From: Bacteroidales bacterium
GTDB lineage: Bacteria; Bacteroidota; Bacteroidia; Bacteroidales; UBA932
NCBI GenBank assembly: GCA_017556665.1
Contig: JAFYMJ010000195.1
Location: 1 to 11,160 of the forward strand
DNA: 11,160 nt
Direction of reading: 5' to 3'
The notes below the pieces were generated by a model. The model was given only the letters and a program-made list of their open reading frames with translations, did not search any database and was not told the origin of the DNA. Position 1 is the first letter of the stretch. Every line of letters starts with the position of its first letter. A program made the translations under genes and the position numbers. Positions 1 to 6,429 of the stretch are shown piece by piece.

Positions 1-1
1 A

Positions 2-259
2 GGGGTTATTGTAACGGAGCTTATGGGTAGTGATTGTGTGCAGCAGAACCTCTTTTACAGTAATGATGTTACAAAGATTAACCAGATAAACAAAGTGCTT
101 GACAGTGTAAATGCAAAGTATGGAAGAGACACATTAAAGATTGCTGTGCAAGGGGGATTGTTGGCAGACCAGGATAGTGGAAAATGGGTAATGAAGAGGG
201 AGAATTTAAGCAGGAACTTTACAACAAACATAAGTGATATAATTGAGTGTAAAATTTAA
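2..259 (+). CDS. umuC: DNA polymerase V subunit UmuC, C-terminal end (5' truncated by window)
   Basis: Only the last 85 codons are visible; the frame is open to the left edge, so the gene begins outside the window. UmuC is the catalytic Y-family subunit of the error-prone polymerase used in SOS translesion synthesis. Three signs support the call. QQNLF at visible residues 14-18 matches the place and form of the beta-clamp-binding motif of E. coli UmuC (QLNLF). Next comes a stretch ending in GRDTLKIAVQG. The end, WVMKRENLSRNFTT, matches the UmuC-specific C-terminal domain (DUF4113), where E. coli has a W-x-MKR-x-x-LS-x-x-TT pattern. The polymerase core and any partner umuD would lie upstream. 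The first in-frame ATG, at 23, is internal and not the start. The FKBP gene follows 16 bases later on the same strand. Confidence 0.87.
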   Translation, partial: GVIVTELMGSDCVQQNLFYSNDVTKINQINKVLDSVNAKYGRDTLKIAVQGGLLADQDSGKWVMKRENLSRNFTTNISDIIECKI

Positions 260-275
260 TTAACAAAAAAGATAA

Positions 276-860
276 ATGGAAAAAGTAAGTTACGCATTAG
301 GTATGAACATTGCCAACAGTATTTTGGCAAGTGGGGTAAAAGATTTGAATATTGATGAGTTTGCAAAAGCGGTTAAAGCTGTATTGAGCAATGAGCAAAC
401 AGCAATGAGCATGCAAGAGTCACAAGCTGTTCTGCAAGATTTCTTTACTAAACTTGAGGCTGAGCAGACAAAAATGTTTAAGGCAGAGGGTGAGGCTTTC
501 TTGGCAGAGAATGCAAAAAAAGAGGGCGTTGTTACCTTGCCAAGCGGTTTGCAATATAAAGTGTTGAACGCTGGTAGCGGCAAGTCTCCAAAGGCTTCGG
601 ACAGCGTTGAGTGCCATTATGAGGGCAGACTTATCAATGGTACAAAATTCGACAGCTCATATGATAGAGGTGAGACAGCAACATTTGGTGTAACTCAAGT
701 TATTGCAGGTTGGGTAGAGGCTCTTCAACTTATGAAAGAGGGTGATAAATGGCAACTGTATATCCCATACAACCTTGCATATGGAGAGAGAGGTGCAGGT
801 GCTCAAATCCCACCTTATGCAACTTTGATTTTTGATGTGGAGTTGGTAAGGGTAAAATAA
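276..860 (+). CDS. FKBP-type peptidyl-prolyl cis-trans isomerase (FklB/FKBP22-like)
   Basis: A 194-residue cytosolic folding catalyst that isomerises Xaa-Pro peptide bonds. There is no signal peptide. Residues 3-85 or so form the helical FKBP_N dimerisation region of the Mip/FKBP22 group (starts SYALGMNIANSI). Residues 90-194 are the FKBP catalytic domain. Pocket residues are in place: Y115, F125-D126, F137, V142-I143, W146, Y169 (in AYGERG) and F186. Length and layout match E. coli FklB (about 206 residues); periplasmic FkpA/Mip proteins differ in having a leader. The ATG at 276 follows an A-rich leader and starts directly at the conserved N-terminal helix. The gene is 16 bases after umuC and probably co-transcribed, though a functional link is not evident. 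A strong hairpin follows the stop. Confidence 0.95.
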   Translation: MEKVSYALGMNIANSILASGVKDLNIDEFAKAVKAVLSNEQTAMSMQESQAVLQDFFTKLEAEQTKMFKAEGEAFLAENAKKEGVVTLPSGLQYKVLNAGSGKSPKASDSVECHYEGRLINGTKFDSSYDRGETATFGVTQVIAGWVEALQLMKEGDKWQLYIPYNLAYGERGAGAQIPPYATLIFDVELVRVK

Positions 861-885
861 TACCCATTAACTCTGTAAAAATATA

Positions 886-924
886 AGGCCAGATCAAAAT
901 TTTTTGACCTGGCCTCAGTTTTTT
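886..924. terminator. Hairpin terminator between convergent genes
   Basis: An inverted repeat pairs 886-898 with 903-915. The stem reads AGGCCAG, one A-C mismatch (893/908), then TCAAA, with a 4-base loop. On the + strand a T run follows (919-924), fitting rho-independent termination of umuC-FKBP. On the minus strand the stem is followed within about five bases by TTTTT, so it could also stop the dcp transcript, whose stop codon is at 946. The stem resembles the one at 6377-6408. Confidence 0.85.
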
Positions 925-945
925 ATTGCTTATGTATGTCAATGA

Positions 946-3048
946 TTATTTTGTCATACCAAGTTTCTCCATTAGAGCCTCTGGTTTAGGATCTCTGCCT
1001 CTAAAGTTTCTGTAAAGGACATCAGCATCTTCAATACCACCTCTGCTAAGGATATTTTTGCGGAAGTTCTCTGCAACCTCTTTGTTAAAGATACCTTTCT
1101 CTTTGAACAATTGGAATGCATCTGCCTCAAGTACCTCTGCCCATTTGTATGAGTAGTAACCTGCTGCGTATCCACCGGCAAAAATGTGGCTGAACGATGG
1201 AGAGAATGCAATGCCAGGTACATCTGTTACAACATTACATTGTTTTACAGCTGCTTTCTCAAATGATACAACATCCTCTGCAGGTACTTGGGTAAGAACA
1301 TGCCATGCCATATCTGTAATACCAAACTGAAGTTGTCTTACACTTGCGTATCCGCTGTTGTAGTTCTTTGACTCAATAATTTTATTGATAAGTTCGTCGG
1401 GAATAACCTCACCTGTCTGGTAGTGTTTTGCAAATGAAGCAAGATACTCTTTTTCTGTAGCCCAGTTCTCCATAATTTGAGATGGAAGCTCAACAAAATC
1501 TCTTGCTACGCTTGTTCCTGTAAGAGACTGGTATTTGCCCTCTGCCAACATTCCGTGAAGTGCGTGTCCAAACTCGTGCAAAAGAGTTGTTACCTCGTAG
1601 AAAGTAAGTAGAGATGGCTCGTTCTCTGTAGGTTTTGTAAAGTTGCATACAATAGAGGTAAACGGTCTGTTCTCAACTTTACCATCTTTTGAGAAACCTT
1701 GCTCTCTAAAGCTGGTCATCCATGCACCGCCACGTTTGCTCTCTCTTGGGAAGAAGTCTGCATAGAATACAGCCATATGTCTTCCGTTTGCATCTGTTAC
1801 ATCATAAACTTTTACATCTGGGTGGTAACCAGGGATATCTGTAGCCTCTGTAAAGTTTAGACCGTAAAGTGTATTTGCAAGTGAGAAAACTGCATCAATT
1901 ACATTCTCAAGTTTAAAGTATGGTTTTAAGATCTCATCATCCAAAGAGTATTTCTCTTTTTTAAGCTTCTCTGAGTAGTAAGAGAAATCCCAAGGCATCA
2001 ACTCCCCTTTATGACCAAGTTTCTTGGCGTAATCAGAAATCTCTTTAACATCCGATTTAGCGTATGGAAGAGATTTAACCAATAAATCTTGCAAGAAATT
2101 GTTTACTGTAGTGGCATTTTTAGCCATTCTGTCTTTTAGAGCCTCATCTGCATAAGTGTTGTGACCTAAAATGTTTGCACATTTGATTCTCAGGTCTACA
2201 ATTGTTTTAATGGTCTCCTGATTGTCAAACTCGCCACCAATACATTTTGAGTTATATGCTTTCCAAAGTTTCTCTCTTAGCTCTCTGTTGTTTGCAAACT
2301 GCATGAATGGAGAGTAGCTTGGTTGTTGAAGAGTAATTACCCAACCCTCAAGGTTTCTTGATTTAGCCTCCATAGCAGCTGCATCTTTAGCATATGCAGG
2401 AAGACCATCCAGGTCAGCCTCATTTGTCAAATGAAGAGTGAAAGCATTGGTTGCACCCAATACATTTTTGCCAAATTTTAGTGTGGCCAAAGAGAGTTCC
2501 TCCTGAAGTTTGCTGTATTTCTCTTTATCCTCTGCCGACAAATTTGCACCGTTGTCGGTGAAGCCCTTATAAGTATTCTCAAGAAGCTTAGCCTGCTCCA
2601 CGTCAAGATTCAAGGAATCTTTTTGGTTATATACAGCTTTTACTCTCTCAAAAAGCTTCTCGTTAAGCATAATTGAAAGGCTGTACTCTGTCATTTTAGG
2701 AGAGATAATCTCTGCAATCTCCTGCATCTTTGCACTGGTATTTGCCTCGTTAAGGTTATAGAAAATACCAGAAACGGTATTCAATTTGCCGCCAGCGTAC
2801 TCTAAAGAAAGGATTGTGTTCTCAAAGGTTGGAGCCTCTGGGTTGTTAACAATTGCATCAATCTCCTGTTTGCCCTCTGCAATTGCAGCATCAAATGCAG
2901 GGATGTAATAATCCTCTGTAATCTTGTCAAAAGCAGGAGCACCGTATCTTACGGTTGATTCAGTTAATAATGGATTTGTCATTTCTTGTTTACACGATAA
3001 TAACAATGTAACAGAACAAACTGCTACAGAAAGTAATAGTTTTCTCAT
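946..3048 (-). CDS. dcp: M3 family dipeptidyl carboxypeptidase (Dcp), lipoprotein
   Basis: A 700-residue zinc metallopeptidase of family M3 that removes dipeptides from the C-terminus of oligopeptides. The zinc site is complete: HEFGH at residues 491-495 supplies H491, E492 and H495, and E520 in FVELPSQ is the third ligand, 29 residues on, as in the family. H621 and the GGYAAGYYSYKW loop (625-636) match the M3 substrate-binding segment, and the C-terminal ILSRGG...LYRNFRGR...KPEALM pattern is that of Dcp rather than oligopeptidase A. Length is near E. coli Dcp (681). The N-terminus is a lipoprotein signal (MRKLLLS..., lipobox LLSC, C19), so it should be anchored in an envelope membrane facing the periplasm or outside. 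It lies 13 bases after the coiled-coil lipoprotein gene and is probably co-transcribed with it. Confidence 0.94.
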   Translation of the reverse strand: MRKLLLSVAVCSVTLLLSCKQEMTNPLLTESTVRYGAPAFDKITEDYYIPAFDAAIAEGKQEIDAIVNNPEAPTFENTILSLEYAGGKLNTVSGIFYNLNEANTSAKMQEIAEIISPKMTEYSLSIMLNEKLFERVKAVYNQKDSLNLDVEQAKLLENTYKGFTDNGANLSAEDKEKYSKLQEELSLATLKFGKNVLGATNAFTLHLTNEADLDGLPAYAKDAAAMEAKSRNLEGWVITLQQPSYSPFMQFANNRELREKLWKAYNSKCIGGEFDNQETIKTIVDLRIKCANILGHNTYADEALKDRMAKNATTVNNFLQDLLVKSLPYAKSDVKEISDYAKKLGHKGELMPWDFSYYSEKLKKEKYSLDDEILKPYFKLENVIDAVFSLANTLYGLNFTEATDIPGYHPDVKVYDVTDANGRHMAVFYADFFPRESKRGGAWMTSFREQGFSKDGKVENRPFTSIVCNFTKPTENEPSLLTFYEVTTLLHEFGHALHGMLAEGKYQSLTGTSVARDFVELPSQIMENWATEKEYLASFAKHYQTGEVIPDELINKIIESKNYNSGYASVRQLQFGITDMAWHVLTQVPAEDVVSFEKAAVKQCNVVTDVPGIAFSPSFSHIFAGGYAAGYYSYKWAEVLEADAFQLFKEKGIFNKEVAENFRKNILSRGGIEDADVLYRNFRGRDPKPEALMEKLGMTK

Positions 3049-3061
3049 ATATGTTTAAAAA

Positions 3062-3955
3062 TTATTGTACTTGAACAACAAGGTATTTGGTTTGCTCCCA
3101 GAACTCATCTGGATGAGAGATGTTAAGAATCATAACACCATCTGCCTCCTCAATTGCATATGTCCCTTTTGGATGTACAGACATAATTTTAACCTTTTTT
3201 GCATTTGTGTTGATTGAGCTTACCTCTCTGTAGTCAATCTTTACAAACGCATCTTTCTCTGACTGGTATGAAACTTTAGCAGATTTGAACAGACCACCTT
3301 TTGTCATTACTCCAATATCAATAAGCTCATCTTTTGTACCTACAATGTAGTATGCAGAGTAAAGCTCTTTGTCTTGTGCAGCAACTTTATCAGAAAGCTC
3401 CTGTTGGGTAGTGTTAAGGCTTGTAACCTCATCCTTAAGATTGGCAACCACCTCGTTTAAAGAGGCAACTTCCTGAGTTTTGATGTTAAGTTGGGTATTT
3501 GCACTGTTAAGCTGGTCAGACAAGCTGCTGATAAGATCAGATTTTTCTTTTAGCTCATTTTGCAAAGCCTTTAATCTTTTCTTGAATTGTGAAGATTGTA
3601 TCTTGTTCTCTTTTGTAAGTTTTTCAATTTTATCCTGGTAATGCTTAATGGCCTCCTCAATGGCTTTTATATCATTTTTAATCTGCTCTTTAGTACCAGT
3701 GTTAACAGCAAGGCCATCTGTATCCTGAGCCTGGATGGTAATGATGTTTTCACTCTCTCTAATTGAGCTCAGACCTTGCTCAACCTCATTAATTACAGAA
3801 AAAATCTCATCTAACTCCTGAGCCTTAAGGTCATATCCAGCTTGTAGAGCCTCTAATTTAGATTGCAACTCTTTATATTTGTCTGAGCTCTCTACACAAG
3901 AGGCAGAAACAAAAGCAAGTGTTGCCAAAACAAATACAGTAACAATATTTCTCAT
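3062..3955 (-). CDS. Coiled-coil lipoprotein with conserved C-terminal domain
   Basis: A 297-residue protein taken from the ATG at 3955. A TTG 30 bases further upstream is in frame, but it only adds residues before a clean signal peptide. Residues 1-19 are a lipoprotein signal (h-region IVTVFVLATLAFV, then SAS and C20); S at -3 makes the lipobox slightly atypical. Residues about 25-70 and 88-200 are rich in E, K, Q and L with heptad-like spacing, predicting long coiled coils. Residues about 201-297 form a compact, beta-rich domain starting AYYIVGTKDEL and ending FWEQTKYLVVQVQ. This plan (lipid anchor, coiled coil, YYxxGTKxEL domain) recurs in Bacteroidota; I recall some members being labelled Cbp1-type adhesins, but cannot verify that here. 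Function is unknown; an envelope role is inferred. It sits between the zinc-ribbon gene (1-base gap) and dcp (13-base gap). Confidence 0.85.
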   Translation of the reverse strand: MRNIVTVFVLATLAFVSASCVESSDKYKELQSKLEALQAGYDLKAQELDEIFSVINEVEQGLSSIRESENIITIQAQDTDGLAVNTGTKEQIKNDIKAIEEAIKHYQDKIEKLTKENKIQSSQFKKRLKALQNELKEKSDLISSLSDQLNSANTQLNIKTQEVASLNEVVANLKDEVTSLNTTQQELSDKVAAQDKELYSAYYIVGTKDELIDIGVMTKGGLFKSAKVSYQSEKDAFVKIDYREVSSINTNAKKVKIMSVHPKGTYAIEEADGVMILNISHPDEFWEQTKYLVVQVQ

Positions 3956-3956
3956 T

Positions 3957-4235
3957 TTATTTGGAATGTTTATTATAGCCGGCAAATTTAGAGAATATTT
4001 TAAAAATATAGGATGTTATCAATATTATTTTTAGGGATATAACTCTATTTTTAAGTATTAGCTGGTTTAAGGTTTTATCTATGGAAACCTTATATTTGAA
4101 AGCACTGTTTTTCTCTTTTAATTCTCTGTTTTTTACATTATTTGCGTAGACTCTGCAATTGTATGAACAATAAATCTTGTCACTCCTCCCAATTATTGTC
4201 TCCCCGCAAACTTTACATACCCTTCTATTCTCCAT
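3957..4235 (-). CDS. Small zinc-ribbon protein, possibly C-terminally shortened
   Basis: A 92-residue protein starting at an ATG. The N-terminal third is a four-cysteine zinc ribbon: C7-x2-C10-x12-C23-x3-C27, in the form CKVCGETIIGRSDKIYCSYNCR, as in DUF2116-like ribbons. This is followed by a basic stretch (NNVKNRELKEKN) and SIDKTLNQLILKNRVI. From memory, related Bacteroidota proteins share the ribbon and the xxILxKNRxIL segment but continue with a further conserved half of about 50-60 residues. Here that half is missing and replaced by an isoleucine-rich tail (residues about 66-92), so this could be a shortened or decaying copy. Nucleic-acid binding is plausible from the ribbon but not shown. 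The stop codon ends one base before the ATG of the coiled-coil lipoprotein gene. Confidence 0.7.
   Translation of the reverse strand: MENRRVCKVCGETIIGRSDKIYCSYNCRVYANNVKNRELKEKNSAFKYKVSIDKTLNQLILKNRVISLKIILITSYIFKIFSKFAGYNKHSK
3983..3990 (-). promoter_or_regulatory. Possible Bacteroidota -7 element (TAAATTTG) before the lipoprotein gene
   Basis: On the minus strand the octamer TAAATTTG matches the Bacteroidota -7 consensus TAnnTTTG. It would place a start roughly 20 bases before the ATG at 3955. It lies inside the 3' end of the zinc-ribbon gene, and no TTG was found at the expected 19-21-base distance upstream. It may therefore be an internal promoter or a chance match in AT-rich DNA. Confidence 0.3.
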
Positions 4236-4337
4236 ATTCTACAGTTTAGAACAGTAAATTTAGAATGGAGTAGGCTATTAGAATTACAGGAAAAGAAAAT
4301 CTTTTTTGTTCAGGAAAAGATTTATCTGATTTTAAAA

Positions 4338-4387
4338 GTTTATAAATGTTTCTATGCGTTTGTAAGAGTTTATAATCGTTTATAAAT
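4338..4387 (+). repeat. Five tandem 10-bp imperfect repeats, GTTTnTAnnn
   Basis: Five consecutive decamers begin at 4338, 4348, 4358, 4368 and 4378: GTTTATAAAT, GTTTCTATGC, GTTTGTAAGA, GTTTATAATC and GTTTATAAAT. GTTT-n-TA is kept in all five, and the first and last units are identical. A 10-bp period puts each unit on nearly the same face of the helix. The block lies in the 219-base divergent region between the zinc-ribbon gene and ssb, ending 67 bases before the ssb ATG. An array of operator sites or a bent or easily melted segment is possible. The function is not known. Confidence 0.6.
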
Positions 4388-4454
4388 AATTAGTATTCAA
4401 TAATGTAGGGAATTTGCTGTTCTTTTGCACCATAACCAAATTTAAAATCATGTT

Positions 4455-4787
4455 ATGGAAAAATCGGTAAACAAAGTTGAATTAAAGGGAAGAGTAGGGC
4501 AGGAGCCAAAAATTCTTAAAGTAGATCAGGGAGTGGTAATAAGGTTTACATTGGCTACAAATGAGGTGTTTAAAGGAAAGGACAATCTCTTTAGAGAGGA
4601 GACCACATGGCATAATGTAGTTGCATGGTCAAGGAAAGGGATGCCTGATTTTGAAAAAATAAGGAAAGGGACATTCCTTGAGGTTATGGGGAGAATCAAA
4701 TATGTAAAATACACAGACTCCGCAGGAATGGAAAGGACAGCAACAGAAATTAATGCCTCAAAAATTATAATTCCGCTCGAAGAATAA
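4455..4787 (+). CDS. ssb: Single-stranded DNA-binding protein, short form without acidic tail
   Basis: A 110-residue OB-fold protein that coats single-stranded DNA during replication, repair or recombination. Family signs are VNKVELKGRVGQEP at residues 5-18, FTLATNE at 31-37 (E. coli FSLATSE), TTWHNVVAW at 50-58 (E. coli TEWHRVV, with W54 stacking on DNA), and GTFLEVMGRI further on. It stops just after the OB fold (KIIIPLEE) and lacks both the flexible linker and the DDDIPF-type tail that recruits partner proteins in E. coli SSB (178 residues). It is therefore probably an accessory paralogue, with the main SSB elsewhere. The ATG at 4455 gives a full OB-fold start; the ATG at 4450 is out of frame. 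The 10-bp repeat block lies upstream and cysS starts 68 bases downstream with its own promoter. Confidence 0.9.
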   Translation: MEKSVNKVELKGRVGQEPKILKVDQGVVIRFTLATNEVFKGKDNLFREETTWHNVVAWSRKGMPDFEKIRKGTFLEVMGRIKYVKYTDSAGMERTATEINASKIIIPLEE

Positions 4788-4795
4788 AAGTTTGA

Positions 4796-4826
4796 TTGCT
4801 TAAGCCACAAAATATGATTAAATTTG
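4796..4826 (+). promoter_or_regulatory. Bacteroidota-type promoter for cysS
   Basis: TTG at 4796-4798 and TAAATTTG at 4819-4826 are separated by 20 bases. This fits the Bacteroidota -33 (TTTG) and -7 (TAnnTTTG) consensus and spacing. Transcription would begin around 4833, leaving a leader of roughly 20-25 bases before the cysS ATG at 4856. It lies in the 68-base gap after ssb, so cysS can be expressed independently of ssb. Confidence 0.65.
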
Positions 4827-4855
4827 CTCTTTGAAAGTGTGAAAAACAAATTGAT

Positions 4856-6349
4856 ATGGAAAATCTAAGAGGGATACAGATTTATAACACATTAGGTAGA
4901 AGAAAAGAGCTGTTCAAGCCAATAACTCCCGGTATGGTTGGCCTGTATGTTTGTGGCCCAACAGTGTATGGTGACGCCCATTTGGGACATGCAAGACCTG
5001 GAATTACATACGATGTGCTTGTAAGATTGTTCAGACACCTTGGTTATAAAGTAAGATATGTAAGAAATATTACAGATGTAGGGCATCTTGAGAACGATTC
5101 TGATGCGGGAGAAGACAAGATTGCAAAAAAAGCAAGATTGGAGCAATTGGAGCCAATGGAGGTAGTACAGTTCTATACTCTAAGATTCCATGAGGCAATG
5201 AGAAAACTTAACACTTGTCCTCCAAGCATTGAGCCAAGAGCATCTGGACACATTATTGAGCAGATAAATCTTGTTAAGGATATTCTTGACAAAGGTTACG
5301 CATACATCAGCAACGGATCTGTTTACTTTGATGTAAATGCATACAACAAAGACCATAATTATGGAGTTTTGTCGGGAAGAAACTTAGAGGAGATGAATGC
5401 AAACACCAGAGCATTGGACGGTCAGGATGACAAACGTTGTTTTGCAGATTTTGCATTGTGGAAAAAGGCATCTCCAGAGCATATAATGAGATGGCCTTCA
5501 CCTTGGAGTGACGGATTCCCGGGATGGCATCTTGAGTGTTCTGCAATGAGTGCAAAATATTTGGGAGAGGAGTTTGACATCCACGGAGGTGGAATGGATC
5601 TGATGTTCCCTCACCATGAGTGCGAATTGGCACAAAATACCGCATCAAGAGGTAAAGGTGGAGTGAAATATTGGATGCACAACAATATGATTACAATCAA
5701 TGGTAAAAAAATGGGTAAGTCTTATGGAAACTTTATAACATTGGACGAGCTGTTTACCGGAAGTCATCAATTGTTGGAGCAAGCCTATTCTCCAATGACT
5801 GTAAGATTCTTTATCCTTCAGGCTCACTACAGAAGTACACTTGATTTCAGTAATGAGGCTTTGCAGGCTGCAGAGAAGGGGCTTAAGAAGATGATGCAGG
5901 CAGCTGCAGATGTAAAAGGTTTAAAAGTTACATCATCATCTGCAGAACTTGTTAAGGAGATTGCACAACTAAAAGAGAATATTTATGATGCTCTTTGTGA
6001 TGACCTTAATACTCCAATTGCACTGTCACATCTGTTTGATGTTGTAAGAATAGTAAATCAGGTTAAAGATGGCAAGCTTGCTATTGGACAGGCAGAAAAA
6101 GATGTACTACAAGCATTGTTTACAGATATTGTAGATGGCGTTTTAGGTATTGCTCAAGAGGGTGCTGCCAATTCAACAAGCGAGGCAACAACAAAAATTA
6201 TGGATGGCCTTATAAATATGGTACTTGAAGACAGAAAGGTTGCCAAAGCAAATAAAGACTGGGCTAAAGCAGATGAGATTAGAGATAAGCTTATTGCACT
6301 TGGAATCCAGCTTAAAGATGGCAAGAACGGTACAGAGTGGTCTATCTAA
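4856..6349 (+). CDS. cysS: Cysteinyl-tRNA synthetase
   Basis: A 497-residue class I aminoacyl-tRNA synthetase that charges tRNA-Cys with cysteine in the cytoplasm. The HIGH motif is HLGH at residues 42-45, within [11 protein letters not shown]. The KMSKS loop is KMGKS at 285-289. Zinc ligands that select cysteine are present: C33 (YVCGPTVYG), C228 ([10 protein letters not shown]), H253 and E257 (FPHHECE). The C-terminal helical region (about 350-497) carries the anticodon-stem-binding DALR-like domain, and the end ([11 protein letters not shown]...GTEW) is typical of CysS. Length is slightly above E. coli CysS (461). The ATG at 4856 is supported by an upstream promoter and by family alignment a few residues in. 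A hairpin terminator follows the stop. Confidence 0.97.
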   Translation: MENLRGIQIYNTLGRRKELFKPITPGMVGLYVCGPTVYGDAHLGHARPGITYDVLVRLFRHLGYKVRYVRNITDVGHLENDSDAGEDKIAKKARLEQLEPMEVVQFYTLRFHEAMRKLNTCPPSIEPRASGHIIEQINLVKDILDKGYAYISNGSVYFDVNAYNKDHNYGVLSGRNLEEMNANTRALDGQDDKRCFADFALWKKASPEHIMRWPSPWSDGFPGWHLECSAMSAKYLGEEFDIHGGGMDLMFPHHECELAQNTASRGKGGVKYWMHNNMITINGKKMGKSYGNFITLDELFTGSHQLLEQAYSPMTVRFFILQAHYRSTLDFSNEALQAAEKGLKKMMQAAADVKGLKVTSSSAELVKEIAQLKENIYDALCDDLNTPIALSHLFDVVRIVNQVKDGKLAIGQAEKDVLQALFTDIVDGVLGIAQEGAANSTSEATTKIMDGLINMVLEDRKVAKANKDWAKADEIRDKLIALGIQLKDGKNGTEWSI

Positions 6350-6376
6350 TTTAGGAATACATTAACAATCATAGCA

Positions 6377-6415
6377 AAGGCCGAGTCAAAACTAATTGAC
6401 CCGGCCTTCTTTTTT
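6377..6415 (+). terminator. Rho-independent terminator after cysS
   Basis: An inverted repeat pairs 6377-6389 with 6396-6408: AAGGCCG, one A-C mismatch (6384/6401), then GTCAA, with loop AACTAA. It is followed by CTTTTTT (6409-6415). The position is 27 bases after the cysS stop. The opposite strand lacks a good T run after the stem, but the hairpin lies just beyond the S9 peptidase stop (6430) and may also affect that transcript. Confidence 0.88.
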
Positions 6416-6429
6416 GCTGTATTACAATG

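Noticed and set aside
3956..3985. Upstream TTG start at 3985 for the coiled-coil lipoprotein
   Set aside because: It would add ten residues ahead of a normal lipoprotein signal peptide; the ATG at 3955 gives a standard short n-region.
4255..4262. TAAATTTA on the minus strand as a promoter for the zinc-ribbon gene
   Set aside because: The last base of TAnnTTTG is not met, the octamer is its own reverse complement in AT-rich DNA, and no TTG lies 19-21 bases upstream.
4287..4320. Direct repeat CAGGAAAAGA at 4287-4296 and 4311-4320
   Set aside because: There are only two copies of a low-complexity decamer, with no link to a mobile element or a known site.
4420..4427. TTCTTTTG as a -7 box for ssb
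   Set aside because: It misses the A of TAnnTTTG and has only TTC rather than TTG at the expected distance upstream (4396-4398). It is too weak to annotate.
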